DNA of 64,000 bases from Rhizobium leguminosarum bv. trifolii WSM1325 (GTDB lineage Bacteria > Pseudomonadota > Alphaproteobacteria > Rhizobiales > Rhizobiaceae): the NCBI GenBank assembly GCA_000023185.1, contig CP001622.1, forward strand, positions 4,494,501 through 4,558,500. Reading direction: 5' to 3'. The notes beneath the pieces are model-generated. The model was not told where the DNA came from. It searched no databases and worked only from the letters and a program-made list of their open reading frames with translations. Within the stretch, counting starts at the first letter, position 1, and each line of letters begins with the position of its first letter. Position numbers and translations under genes: made by a program. Positions 27,682-36,040 of the stretch are shown here, piece after piece.

Positions 27682-29121
27682 TTACTTCAGCTTGCCCTTC
27701 ATCGTCGCCTCCGGAAAGCATGTCGGCTTCATATCGTTCTTTGCCTGCCACTGGCCGATTGAACGCCGGGTCTTGTAGCCCGGCAGACCGTCGGAACCGC
27801 CGACATCATAGCCCTGCCGTTCCAGCGCCTTCTGCATGGCGGTGACATCCGAGCGCAGCATCTTGCCGACATCACCCCATCTGCCCTGGAAGGCGCCGTC
27901 ATTATGGGCGATCCGGTCGGCGAGGTTGCCGATATAGAGCGCGTAGAGATCGGAATTATTGTATTCCTTGATGATGTAGAAATTCGGCGTGACGATGAAT
28001 TCCGGTCCGTCGCGGCCGGCCGGAACCAGCATCATGCCCTCAGCCTTCATCTCGCCGGAGGGAAAGCCCTTGCCGGAGATGCGGTCGATGCCGAGCGAGG
28101 CCCAGTGCGACAGCGGCTTTGCCAGATCGGGTCCTTCCTGCGCGCAGGAAACCGCCTCCGGTATCGACACCTCGAAGCCCCAGTCGCGGCCGCGCTGCCA
28201 ACCTTTCTTGACCAGGTAATTGGCGATCGAGGCGAGCGTATCGGGCACCGAGGTCCAGATATTGCGGTGGCCGTCGCCATCGAAATCCACGGCATATTTC
28301 AGATAGCTGGTCGGCATGAATTGCGGCTGGCCGAGTGCGCCCGCCCACGAACCCTTGAAATTAGCAGGTGTGACGTCACCGCCGTCGAGAATATGGAGTG
28401 CGGCCACCAGCTCGGTGCGGAACATCTCCTTGCGCGTCGACATGAAGGCCTTGGTCGCCAGCACCTCGATCGCCGAATTCGGGATCTTCGCCGCACCGAA
28501 GCCGGTCTCACGGCCCCAGATGGCCAGCACGATCGAGCCCGGCACGCCATAGGTCTTTTCGATCCGCTTCAGCGTCGAGCCGTATTGGGCGGCAAAGCCG
28601 CGACCTGTTGCGGCAAGTTTCTTCAGCTGGTCTTCGTTGAAATAGGGAGCGGGCGAGGAAAATTCGGCCTGCGTCTGCTTCTGCTCCTTCGGCGGCGGGA
28701 AACCGGGCGGGGCGAGATCGGGCAGGTTCCAGTTCAACGTGATGCCGGAGAAAGCGGCTTGAAAGACCTTCTCCGAAATGCCGTTCGCCTTCGCCTCCGG
28801 CCAGAGGTCACTCTGCACCCATTTCTCGAACTGCGCCTCGACATCGGCTTTCGAAGGGGCCGCGTAACAGGAGAGGGGCAGGAGAGCTGCCGCCAATGTG
28901 AGTGCGAATATCCGCAGCCGCCGTGGAACACCCCCCTCTGCCCTGCCGGGTATCTCCCCCACAGGTGGGGAGATCGGCTGGGCGCGGAGGTTTCCGCCGA
29001 CAATCGACGTTTCTGCGCGGCAAGCTGACAATGAAGCGGGAAACCAAAGCCACTTGTGATCTCCCCCCTTGTGGGGGAGATGCCCGGCAGGGCAGAGGGG
29101 GGTGTGGTGCAACATACGCAA
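27682..29121 (-). CDS. Lytic murein transglycosylase (MltB-like) with peptidoglycan-binding domain
   Basis: The core (from about residue 85) is an exported SLT_2/MltB glycosylase that cuts peptidoglycan to 1,6-anhydromuropeptides: A-I-W-G-R-E-T-G-F-G holds the catalytic Glu, G-A-L-G-Q-P-Q-F-M-P-T-S-Y is the family signature, and the last 60 residues are a PG_binding_1 domain. A signal peptide (F-A-L-T-L-A-A-A-L-L-P-L-S-C-Y-A) begins near codon 71. The only in-frame ATGs (29121, 29115) lie upstream and read through inverted repeat DNA (28928-29105), so the N-terminal 65 codons are unlike the family and the native start seems lost or non-ATG. It begins six bases after recR. Confidence 0.85.
   Translation of the reverse strand: MRMLHHTPLCPAGHLPHKGGDHKWLWFPASLSACRAETSIVGGNLRAQPISPPVGEIPGRAEGGVPRRLRIFALTLAAALLPLSCYAAPSKADVEAQFEKWVQSDLWPEAKANGISEKVFQAAFSGITLNWNLPDLAPPGFPPPKEQKQTQAEFSSPAPYFNEDQLKKLAATGRGFAAQYGSTLKRIEKTYGVPGSIVLAIWGRETGFGAAKIPNSAIEVLATKAFMSTRKEMFRTELVAALHILDGGDVTPANFKGSWAGALGQPQFMPTSYLKYAVDFDGDGHRNIWTSVPDTLASIANYLVKKGWQRGRDWGFEVSIPEAVSCAQEGPDLAKPLSHWASLGIDRISGKGFPSGEMKAEGMMLVPAGRDGPEFIVTPNFYIIKEYNNSDLYALYIGNLADRIAHNDGAFQGRWGDVGKMLRSDVTAMQKALERQGYDVGGSDGLPGYKTRRSIGQWQAKNDMKPTCFPEATMKGKLK
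28928..29105. repeat. Inverted pair of ~48-bp palindromic units (CTCCCCCACA type)
   Basis: Unit 28928-28976 (ACACCCCCC, CTGCCCTGCCGGG, ATCTCCCCCACA, GGGGAGAT) recurs in inverse orientation at 29058-29105 with few changes. Each unit also holds its own CTCCCCCACA...GGGGGAG foldback. Together they form a cruciform-capable structure over the 5' end of the transglycosylase gene. Confidence 0.8.
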
Positions 29122-29127
29122 GCCTCC

Positions 29128-29733
29128 CTATATCACCGTCCGCGCCCGAAGTGCCGCCGCAAGGGTGCCCTCGTCGAGATAGTCGAGTTCGCCGCCGACA
29201 GGCACGCCATGCGCCAGCCGGGTGATCTTCACATCGAGCCCCTGCAACTGGTCGGTGATGTAGTGCGCTGTCGTCTGTCCCTCGACGGTGGCATTGACCG
29301 CGATGATCAGTTCCCGCATGCCGCCTTCGCCGACCCTGTCGATCAGCCCGCGAATATTGAGATCGTCAGGACCGACCCCGTCGAGTGGTGACAGCGTGCC
29401 GCCGAGCACGTGATAGGCGGCGTTCATCGCGCCTGCCCGTTCCAGCGCCCAGAGATCCGAGACGTCCTCGACGACGATGATGACGGATTGATCGCGTTGG
29501 ACGTCGGTGCAGACAATGCAGGGATCGACCGTATCGACATTGCCGCAGCGCGAGCAGATCTTCACCTTGTCATAGGCCTCGCCCATTGCATTCGACAGCG
29601 GGCCGAGCAGTTGGTCCTTCTTCTTGATCAGATGCAGTGCCGCCCGGCGCGCCGAGCGCGGCCCGAGGCCCGGCACCTTCGCCAGAAGCTGGATGAGTTT
29701 TTCGATTTCGGGGCCGGTGACTCGTTTTGCCAT
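29128..29733 (-). CDS. recR: Recombination mediator RecR
   Basis: A 201-residue protein of the RecFOR pathway that loads RecA on gapped DNA. Helix-hairpin-helix near residues 15-30 ([11 protein letters not shown]), a four-cysteine zinc finger (C-S-R-C near 57 and C-I-V-C near 69), then a Toprim domain (I-V-V-E-D-V-S-D-L near 80). Full family length. recF is also in this window, far away. Confidence 0.96.
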   Translation of the reverse strand: MAKRVTGPEIEKLIQLLAKVPGLGPRSARRAALHLIKKKDQLLGPLSNAMGEAYDKVKICSRCGNVDTVDPCIVCTDVQRDQSVIIVVEDVSDLWALERAGAMNAAYHVLGGTLSPLDGVGPDDLNIRGLIDRVGEGGMRELIIAVNATVEGQTTAHYITDQLQGLDVKITRLAHGVPVGGELDYLDEGTLAAALRARTVI

Positions 29734-29790
29734 GCGCCGTTCTTAACTGATATGGGACGAAAACGGAATCGCGGAAGGATTGCCCGTCCC

Positions 29791-30420
29791 ATGAAAATCC
29801 TGGCCTTGTGCACCGGCAATCCGGAAAGACTGCCGGGCAAGAGCTACAAGACCGGCATCTTCAAACATGCCGTCAACGGCGCGGTGATGATCGACGCCGA
29901 AGGTCTTGTCGGCGATGCGATCTGTAACCGCAAACACCATGGCGGCGTCGACCAGGCGGTCTATGTCGAGGGATCGCTAACGCTCGACTGGTGGGCGCAG
30001 GAACTGGGCCGACCCTACGAGGCGGGTACTTTCGGCGAGAACATGGTGATATCAGATCTCGACAATCGCGACGTCGCCGTCGGTGACCGCTTCGCCGCTG
30101 GCGATCTCATCCTCGAGGTCACTGCATGCCGTATGCCCTGCGCCACCTTCGCCGCCAGGATGGTCGATCCGAAATTCGTCAAGCGTTATACCGCCGCCGC
30201 CCGTCCCGGCATCTATTGCCGCGTCATCCGAGGCGGCGTGGTCGAGCCCGGGATGCCGATGGAATACACGTCTTTTTCGGGAGACAAGATTACGATGCCC
30301 GAGCTAATGGAGACCTTCGGCCGAAGGCTTCAGGGCGCAGATCGGGCGCGATATCTCGCGGCCCCAATTCACTACAAGCTTCGGGCCATGCTGGAATCCC
30401 AAGCCGACGAAGCACACTAG
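29791..30420 (+). CDS. MOSC domain protein (YiiM-like)
   Basis: A 209-residue protein with the MOSC fold, family blocks G-D-A-I-C-N-R-K-H-H-G-G-V-D-Q-A-V-Y, G-T-F-G-E-N-M-V-I-S and the conserved Cys in T-A-C-R-M-P-C-A-T-F. YiiM-type MOSC proteins use molybdenum cofactor to reduce N-hydroxylated compounds. The open frame extends to 29410 opposite recR; the ATG at 29791 gives the normal N-terminus M-K-I-L-A-L-C-T-G. It runs opposite to its neighbours. Confidence 0.87.
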   Translation: MKILALCTGNPERLPGKSYKTGIFKHAVNGAVMIDAEGLVGDAICNRKHHGGVDQAVYVEGSLTLDWWAQELGRPYEAGTFGENMVISDLDNRDVAVGDRFAAGDLILEVTACRMPCATFAARMVDPKFVKRYTAAARPGIYCRVIRGGVVEPGMPMEYTSFSGDKITMPELMETFGRRLQGADRARYLAAPIHYKLRAMLESQADEAH

Positions 30421-30447
30421 CTCACACACCTTGATATGTGGACCGCC

Positions 30448-30771
30448 TCAGAACGGCAGCTTGAAGCCGGGCGGGATCGGCAGGCCTGCGGTCAGTGCCT
30501 TGGTCTTTTCGGCGGCGAGTGCCTCGGCCTTGTCCTTGGCGTCCTTGTGGGCGGCGACGATCAGGTCCTCGAGGATCTCGACATCGTCTTCCTTGAACAG
30601 CGACGGATCGATCTTCAGGCTCTTCAGCTCGCCCTTGCCCGATATGACGACGGCAACGAGACCGCCGCCCGCCTTGCCTTCGGCCGTGAGCTCGGCGATC
30701 TCCGCCTGCATCTGCTCCATCTTGGCCTGCATTTCCTTGACTTTGCCCATCATGCCCATGATGTCGCGCAT
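30448..30771 (-). CDS. YbaB/EbfC-family nucleoid-associated protein
   Basis: A 107-residue DNA-binding dimer of the YbaB/EbfC family: N-terminal helix with [11 protein letters not shown] near residues 12-22, then [21 protein letters not shown] precedes the ATG. It follows dnaX by 20 bp, the usual dnaX-ybaB(-recR) arrangement. Confidence 0.94.
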   Translation of the reverse strand: MRDIMGMMGKVKEMQAKMEQMQAEIAELTAEGKAGGGLVAVVISGKGELKSLKIDPSLFKEDDVEILEDLIVAAHKDAKDKAEALAAEKTKALTAGLPIPPGFKLPF

Positions 30772-30791
30772 CGTCTCGCTCCTTCTTAAAC

Positions 30792-32669
30792 CTAGAATTC
30801 TATATCGTCGCCCGGCAGGATGTCACCTTCCTCGGATTCGGCGGCGGCCGGCGGCGTCGCCTCGCCTTCCTCCTCCGGTTCGGGCGCCCGCACGCGCACG
30901 TCGATGATCTTGGCACCCGGAAAATGCGCAAGGATCGCCGCCACGTCAGGGTCCTGGCGCGCGTCGATCACATGCTGTTCCCGCGTCCTGGCCTCCGCTT
31001 CGACAAGCGTCGGCTGGCCCTCGTCGCGGCTGAGGCTGACGATCCAGTGGATGCCGGTCCATTCCTTCAGCTTGACGGCAAGCTCGTTGAGCAGCGTCGT
31101 CGGCGCACCGGGAGCCAGGCTGACGTCGAGCCGGCCGGCTTCGATCCGGACCGGGCGCAGGAAGGTGCGCACCATCGCCTTCAGCTTCGGATCGCGTTTC
31201 TCGGTGGCGAGGTTGACGATATCATTGACCGAATTGACCGGGACGAGCGGCTTCAGGGCTTCCGCGGGCTTTGGCTCGATCCGCCCGACAGACATGGTCT
31301 CGGGCTGGCTGCTCGGCACGGCACGCAGCATCGCCACCGGCGCGGAAGGCTGCGGCGGGCTCGGTGCGGTTTCCGCGGCGCGCGCCGCGACACTGTTCTG
31401 ATAGGAAACCCGTGTCCCGTTGCCGCCGCCATTGCCGGACGGCGGAGCCGCGGGCCGCGGGCCGGCATTGTCGCCGGAAAATTCGGCAAGTCGCCGCGCC
31501 GCATCCTCAGGCGCCGGCAGATGGGCGGCATGTGCAAGCCGGATCAGCACCATCTCGGCGGCCCCTGCCGTCCGTGACGAGCCTTCCGTTTCCGGAATGC
31601 CCTTGAGCAGCATCTGCCAGATCCGCGACAGCGTCGTCACCGCAACGCCCTTGGCAAATTCAGCCGCTTTGGTGCGCTCGACCTCGCTGAGCGAAGGGTC
31701 GTTGGCCGCATCCGGCACATATTTCAGCCGCGTCACCAGATGGGTGAAATCGGCAAGATCGGTCAGCACTACCACCGGATTGGCGCCAGCTTCGTATTGG
31801 TTCTGGAACTCGCCGAGTGCGGCGGCCACATCGCCCTTGACGATATGCTGGAAGAGATCGACGATCCGGGCGCGATCGGCAAGGCCGAGCATGCTGCGCA
31901 CGGCTTCCGCCTGCACGACGCCCGCGCCATGGGCGATCGCCTGGTCGAGCAGCGACAGGCCGTCGCGCGCCGAGCCTTCGGCAGCACGCGCGATCATCGC
32001 CAGCGCGTCGGCTTCCGCCTCGATGCCTTCCTTGGCCGCGATCGTCGTGAACAGCCCAACGAGATCCGAGGCGCTTATGCGGCGCAGGTCGAAACGCTGG
32101 CAGCGCGACAGCACGGTGATCGGTACCTTGCGGATCTCGGTGGTGGCGAAGATGAACTTCACATGCTCCGGCGGCTCTTCCAGCGTCTTTAACAGGCCGT
32201 TGAAGGCCTGCGTCGACAGCATATGCACTTCGTCGATGATATAGACCTTGTAGCGCGCCGAAACCGGCCGGTAGCGCACCTGCTCGATGATCTCGCGGAT
32301 ATCGTCGATACCGGTATGGGAAGCGGCATCCATCTCGATCACGTCGACATGCCGGCCTTCCATGATTGCCTGGCAGTGCTCGCCCGGCGTGCGAAGGTCG
32401 ATCGTCGGCTTGTCGATTTCTGATGTCTTGTAGTTCAGCGCCCGCGCCAGGATGCGCGCCGTCGTCGTCTTGCCGACGCCGCGCACGCCGGTCAGCATGT
32501 AGGCTTGGGCGATGCGACCGGTCTCGAAGGCGTTGGTGAGGGTGCGGACCATCGGCTCCTGGCCGACCATCAGGTCCGTGAAATCCTTGGGGCGGTATTT
32601 GCGAGCCAGCACTCGGTATCCGGTGCCCGTCGAGGCGGCATCTTTTGATTGTCGCTCGGTGTCGCTCAT
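30792..32669 (-). CDS. dnaX: DNA polymerase III subunits gamma/tau
   Basis: A 625-residue AAA+ clamp-loader subunit. Walker A is G-V-R-G-V-G-K-T-T near residue 55, Walker B I-I-D-E-V-H near 137, sensor 1 and the arginine-finger S-R-C near 185; a low-complexity Pro/Ala region from about 400 leads to the tau C-terminal domain. The four zinc-module cysteines found in E. coli DnaX after Walker A are not there: only one Cys (G-E-H-C-Q-A-I) remains in the matching stretch. The frame is open to 32819 across the SRP RNA gene; the ATG at 32669 is used. Confidence 0.95.
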   Translation of the reverse strand: MSDTERQSKDAASTGTGYRVLARKYRPKDFTDLMVGQEPMVRTLTNAFETGRIAQAYMLTGVRGVGKTTTARILARALNYKTSEIDKPTIDLRTPGEHCQAIMEGRHVDVIEMDAASHTGIDDIREIIEQVRYRPVSARYKVYIIDEVHMLSTQAFNGLLKTLEEPPEHVKFIFATTEIRKVPITVLSRCQRFDLRRISASDLVGLFTTIAAKEGIEAEADALAMIARAAEGSARDGLSLLDQAIAHGAGVVQAEAVRSMLGLADRARIVDLFQHIVKGDVAAALGEFQNQYEAGANPVVVLTDLADFTHLVTRLKYVPDAANDPSLSEVERTKAAEFAKGVAVTTLSRIWQMLLKGIPETEGSSRTAGAAEMVLIRLAHAAHLPAPEDAARRLAEFSGDNAGPRPAAPPSGNGGGNGTRVSYQNSVAARAAETAPSPPQPSAPVAMLRAVPSSQPETMSVGRIEPKPAEALKPLVPVNSVNDIVNLATEKRDPKLKAMVRTFLRPVRIEAGRLDVSLAPGAPTTLLNELAVKLKEWTGIHWIVSLSRDEGQPTLVEAEARTREQHVIDARQDPDVAAILAHFPGAKIIDVRVRAPEPEEEGEATPPAAAESEEGDILPGDDIEF

Positions 32670-32715
32670 CGCCCTGCTTGTCGCCCGGCTATCGGGCACT
32701 TCGTGGAGAGAAGGT

Positions 32716-32811
32716 GGGAGGCTGGCACGATGACCCGTGCCGGGCTCGTTAGGGCTGCTTCCTTCCGGACCTGACCCGGTTGGCGAGTGGCTCGTCCACC
32801 ACCAACCTCCC
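32716..32811 (-). ncRNA. ffs: Signal recognition particle RNA (small, 4.5S type)
   Basis: On the minus strand the universally conserved SRP helix 8 appears: GGTCAGGTCCGG, the GGAAGGAAGCAGCC segment, closing a long hairpin whose ends pair GGGAGG (5') with CCTCCC (3'). The length of about 96 nt fits the short bacterial SRP RNA that binds Ffh. It lies 46 bp upstream of dnaX on the same strand, a frequent location. Confidence 0.95.
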
Positions 32812-32899
32812 GGATGCACATATCGGCAATATCGTCATCAAAAGCAAGCCAACATGCGAAAAAACTGCTAGTCGTTGGAAAACATGAGGAGAATGCCCT

Positions 32900-33310
32900 T
32901 TGAAAGGTTTCGCGCTCGATCCCCGGCTGGAAAACGACAGCGTCAGCATCATGGTCACCGGTCTCTGTGACCTGAGATTGTCGAGGGACGCCCGCTGGCC
33001 CTGGCTCATTCTCGTGCCGCGCCGGGCTGACATCACCGAAATCTTCGAGCTGACGCCGCTCGACCAGGTGCTGCTTGCCTTCGAGACGGAGCTGGTCGCC
33101 AAGGCGCTGAAGGAGATCACCGGCGCGACAAAAATCAATGTCGGGGCTCTTGGCAATATCGTCCGCCAGCTTCATGTTCATGTCATTGCCCGCTTCGAAG
33201 GCGATGCCAATTGGCCGGGTCCCGTCTGGGGCTTCGGGCGCGCGGAACCCTACGAAGACGGAAAGAGAGACGAATTTATAGCGAAGCTGCGGGAAGCCCT
33301 TTCATCATGA
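32900..33310 (+). CDS. HIT-family protein
   Basis: A 136-residue histidine-triad hydrolase-like protein. The triad reads Q-L-H-V-H-V near residues 94-99, with the first His of H-x-H-x-H replaced by Gln while the catalytic central His is kept. Such proteins act on nucleotide phosphoramidates or dinucleoside polyphosphates. It begins at TTG with GAGGAG upstream, and its stop overlaps the nudC start by four bases (33307-33310), so the two nucleotide hydrolases are coupled. Confidence 0.85.
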   Translation: MKGFALDPRLENDSVSIMVTGLCDLRLSRDARWPWLILVPRRADITEIFELTPLDQVLLAFETELVAKALKEITGATKINVGALGNIVRQLHVHVIARFEGDANWPGPVWGFGRAEPYEDGKRDEFIAKLREALSS

Positions 33311-34266
33311 GTCATTCGCTTTTCGATTCGGATGTGCCGCATCCGGAACCCAGCAATCTCACGGCCTTTGCCGCCAACGACCTCAACCGCGATTCCGAGC
33401 ATCGCGACGAACAATCCGTCGAAAAGGCGCTGGCCAAGGAAGGCACCCATATCTTTGCCTTCGCGGGGGATAAGCTGGTGCTGAAGCATGACGGCCAGGT
33501 GCTCGACCCGCTCTTTGCCCGCTATGAGCTGCAGGGATTGCAGCCGGATTGGGATGCAACGGTGCTTCTCGGCTACCGCAAGACCGGCGAGCCGCGCCTT
33601 GCCGTTCCCGTCGGCATCGATGTCGACGACCTCACCAGCCAGTACAAGCCTGCCGACGGCCGCACGCTATTTCGCGAAATGCTGATCGACGAGGTGTTGC
33701 TCGGCGAATTCGCCCAGGCCGCGAGCCTCATCCGCTGGAACGGTGACAACCGCTTCTGCGGCCGCTGCGGCTCGGCGACGGAGATCCACATCGGCGGCTA
33801 TAAGCGCGTCTGTGCCGCCTGCGAGCACATGATCTTCCCCCGCACCGACCCCGTCGTCATCATGCTGACGGTTGACGAGCAGCGCGACCTCTGCCTGCTC
33901 GGCCGCAGCCCGCATTTTGCGCCCGGTATGTATTCCTGTCTTGCCGGCTTCCTCGAACCCGGCGAGACCATCGAGAACGCCGTGCGTCGGGAAACGCTGG
34001 AGGAATCCGGCATCCGCACCGGCCGCATCCGCTATCATGCCTCGCAGCCCTGGCCGATGCCGCATTCCCTGATGATCGGCTGTTATGCCGAGGCGAAATC
34101 GACCGAAATCAGCCGCGACGAGACCGAGCTGGAAGATTGCCGCTGGTTCACCCGCGAGGAAACGATCGAGATGCTGGAACGCCCGAGCGCGACAGGCAAG
34201 GCCTCGCCGCCGAAAGGGGCGATCGCCCACCGCCTGATGCGCGACTGGGTGGAGTGGAAGCGCTAG
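33307..34266 (+). CDS. nudC: NADH pyrophosphatase / RNA decapping Nudix hydrolase
   Basis: A 319-residue NudC. It has an N-terminal NUDIX-like domain, a zinc ribbon with F-C-G-R-C-G near 157-161 and V-C-A-A-C-E 18 residues later, the Nudix box G-F-L-E-P-G-E-T-I-E-N-A-V-R-R-E-T-x-E-E near 217, and the NudC-specific S-Q-P-W-P-M-P-H-S (usually S-Q-P-W-P-F-P) near 255. It cleaves NADH and removes NAD caps from RNA. The start is inside the HIT stop codon (ATGA). Confidence 0.94.
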   Translation: MSHSLFDSDVPHPEPSNLTAFAANDLNRDSEHRDEQSVEKALAKEGTHIFAFAGDKLVLKHDGQVLDPLFARYELQGLQPDWDATVLLGYRKTGEPRLAVPVGIDVDDLTSQYKPADGRTLFREMLIDEVLLGEFAQAASLIRWNGDNRFCGRCGSATEIHIGGYKRVCAACEHMIFPRTDPVVIMLTVDEQRDLCLLGRSPHFAPGMYSCLAGFLEPGETIENAVRRETLEESGIRTGRIRYHASQPWPMPHSLMIGCYAEAKSTEISRDETELEDCRWFTREETIEMLERPSATGKASPPKGAIAHRLMRDWVEWKR

Positions 34267-34270
34267 CGCC

Positions 34271-34966
34271 ATGCCGGTCGCCCGCTCGGAACGGCTGCTG
34301 ACGCTGCTCCAGACGCTCCGGCGTTACCGGCGACCGGTGACCGGAACGGTGCTGGCACAAGAGACCGGGGTGAGCCTGCGCACGCTCTATCGCGATATTG
34401 CCAGCCTGCAGGCCCAGGGCGCGATGATCGAAGGCGAAGCCGGCATCGGCTATGTGCTGAAGCCCGGCTTCATGCTGCCGCCGATGATGTTTTCCGAAGA
34501 AGAGCTGGAGGCATTGGTGCTCGGCTCGCGCTGGGTGGCCCGCGCCGCCGAGCCGCGCCTTGCCGGTGCCGGCGCCGATGCACTGGCCAAGATTGCCGCC
34601 GTGCTGCCGGCCGATATGCGCGAGATGATCGATTCGGCAGCGCTTTTTGTCGGTCCCAAACGCAGGGACGAGGACAAGGCTGACGTTTCGGCCATCCGCA
34701 GGGCGATCCGCCTGGAGCGTATCCTCGAACTGCATTATGGCGACGAGCAAGGCCGTATCTCACGCCGCCGCGTCTGGCCTTTCGGGCTCGGCTATTATGA
34801 GCATGTGCGCGTCCTCATGGCCTGGTGCGAACTGCGCCAGGATTTTCGCCATTTCCGCACCGACCGCATCATCGACATGGCGTTGCATGAGGGGCGCTAT
34901 CCGCGCCGCCGCACGGTGCTCCTCAAGGAATGGCGCGAGACGCAGGACGTACCGATCGAGAGCTGA
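34271..34966 (+). CDS. YafY/WYL-domain transcriptional regulator
   Basis: A 231-residue regulator: N-terminal HTH_11 winged helix (E-R-L-L-T-L-L-Q-T-L-R-R-Y-R-R-P-V near residues 6-22; S-L-R-T-L-Y-R-D-I-A-S-L recognition helix near 35-46), then a WYL domain (V-W-P-F-G-L-G-Y-Y near 165) in which the W-Y-L triad is degenerate. It starts four bases after nudC. Ligand and targets unknown. Confidence 0.85.
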   Translation: MPVARSERLLTLLQTLRRYRRPVTGTVLAQETGVSLRTLYRDIASLQAQGAMIEGEAGIGYVLKPGFMLPPMMFSEEELEALVLGSRWVARAAEPRLAGAGADALAKIAAVLPADMREMIDSAALFVGPKRRDEDKADVSAIRRAIRLERILELHYGDEQGRISRRRVWPFGLGYYEHVRVLMAWCELRQDFRHFRTDRIIDMALHEGRYPRRRTVLLKEWRETQDVPIES

Positions 34967-35038
34967 ACGCTGCTGCCATAAACTGTCAGCAGGAGGGGTT
35001 ATTATCAGTACCAATCCAACAGGAAAGGAGTACTGATC

Positions 35039-35299
35039 ATGGTAACGCCTCCAGCCATTCATTTCGCGAACGACCGTTTTACTGCCGAGTCCTTTGCCGA
35101 TGTCATTTCGGCCGAGACTTTTGCCGATGTCCGCCAGTCAGCGCGCTCCGGCCTGCTGGACTTGTTGATGAACGTTTTCCGATTTCGCAGGGGAGAGCGC
35201 ACCAGCCTCGACCTTGACGCGACTCCGGACTACCTGAAGCGCGACCTTGGCTTCATGGATGGACGCGACCCGCATTGCGAGGACCGTTACCCGCTCTAA
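35039..35299 (+). CDS. Small protein with DUF1127-like C-terminus
   Basis: An 86-residue protein preceded by AGGAAAGGAG, a very strong ribosome binding site. The C-terminal P-D-Y-L-K-R-D-L-G-F-M-D-G-R resembles the end of DUF1127 proteins (x-L-x-D-I-G-L), small basic RNA-binding or phosphate-linked proteins of alphaproteobacteria; the basic R-F-R-R-G-E-R-T is in the middle. The first half has an internal echo, F-A-D-V-I-S followed by F-A-D-V-R-Q. I regard it as a real gene of unknown function. Confidence 0.6.
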   Translation: MVTPPAIHFANDRFTAESFADVISAETFADVRQSARSGLLDLLMNVFRFRRGERTSLDLDATPDYLKRDLGFMDGRDPHCEDRYPL

Positions 35300-35301
35300 A
35301 T

Positions 35302-35399
35302 CATGTCGCGCAAAAGTGCGCCGCGGTTTTGCGACAACGACATGCGTAAAAACAAAGACCTAAAGCGCCAGGAGCGAATCTGAAGATCGCGACGCTTTA
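35302..35399 (+). repeat. Family A repeat, copy A4, with tail
   Basis: CATGTCGCGCAAAAG to TTTTGCGACAACGACATG (35302-35343), then the tail AAAACAAAGACCTAAAGCGC ending in a GCGAATCTGAAGATCGCGACGCTTTA motif. The tail is shared with copies A7 and A8. Confidence 0.8.
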
Positions 35400-35536
35400 G
35401 GCCACCCTAGCCTTATCAACATTCCACCCGACGAGAACGGGGGCGTTGCGACCGCTGCGCCCTCTGCACTCTGCTGCCATCCATTGTCAGCAGGTGATCC
35501 CTCGCGGCGCCATTCTACAACAACGGGAGAACCGAA

Positions 35537-35905
35537 ATGACCAGCCCCAATCTCATTATTCTTTACGTCAAGGACCCAGGTGAAAGCGCCAGCTTCTACC
35601 GGAACCTGCTTAATCGCGAACCGGCCGTGGAGGCGCCGAATTTCGTCGCTTTTCCGCTTGAGGGCGGCTTCACGCTCGGTCTCTGGCGGCGCAGCAAGGT
35701 CGAACCGCAGCCCTCCGCCATCGGCAATCGCGGCGAAGTGGCCTTCATGGTCGAGGGAGAAAATGCTGTCGCCAGGCACTACGAAGACTGGCGCCAGCGC
35801 GGCCTGCCGATCGCCCAGGAACTGACCGAACTGGATTTCGGCCCGACCTTCGTCGTGCTCGATCCGGATGGGCATCGGCTGCGTGTCTGTGAGCCGGATA
35901 AATAA
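35537..35905 (+). CDS. VOC-superfamily (glyoxalase/bleomycin resistance-like) protein
   Basis: A 122-residue single VOC module: L-I-I-L-Y-V-K-D-P-G-E-S-A-S-F-Y-R-N-L-L at the N-terminus and F-V-V-L-D-P-D-G-H-R-L-R-V-C at the C-terminus, the usual PhnB-like pattern with a closing metal-type Asp/Glu position missing. It may be a metal-free binding protein or an isomerase-like enzyme. CAACGGGAG lies nine bases before the ATG. The 240 bp before it hold only repeat A4's tail. Confidence 0.8.
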   Translation: MTSPNLIILYVKDPGESASFYRNLLNREPAVEAPNFVAFPLEGGFTLGLWRRSKVEPQPSAIGNRGEVAFMVEGENAVARHYEDWRQRGLPIAQELTELDFGPTFVVLDPDGHRLRVCEPDK

Positions 35906-35932
35906 TTTAAGGGACACGCGAGGCCTGTCGAG

Positions 35933-35980
35933 AGCATGATGCCGAAAAGTGTGAGCGGTTTTCGGACAACATCATGCTCC
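35933..35980 (+). repeat. Family A repeat, variant copy A5
   Basis: AGCATGATGCCGAAAAG and CGGTTTTCGGACAACATCATGCT keep the family A layout with different arm bases (ATGATG in place of ATGTCG), with changes compensated on the other arm. Confidence 0.75.
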
Positions 35981-35989
35981 AACTATTAA

Positions 35990-36040
35990 TTTAGACAGGA
36001 TGATTTTAGGCCGACCCGGCCTGAAATCATCCTGTCTAAA
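35990..36040 (-). terminator. 51-nt hairpin overlapping the pheA stop codon
   Basis: Two 23-base arms (35990-36012 and 36018-36040) pair with one mismatch around GACCC. The pheA TAG lies inside the distal arm. No T run follows, so it may block exonucleases or act as a weak terminator. Confidence 0.6.
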
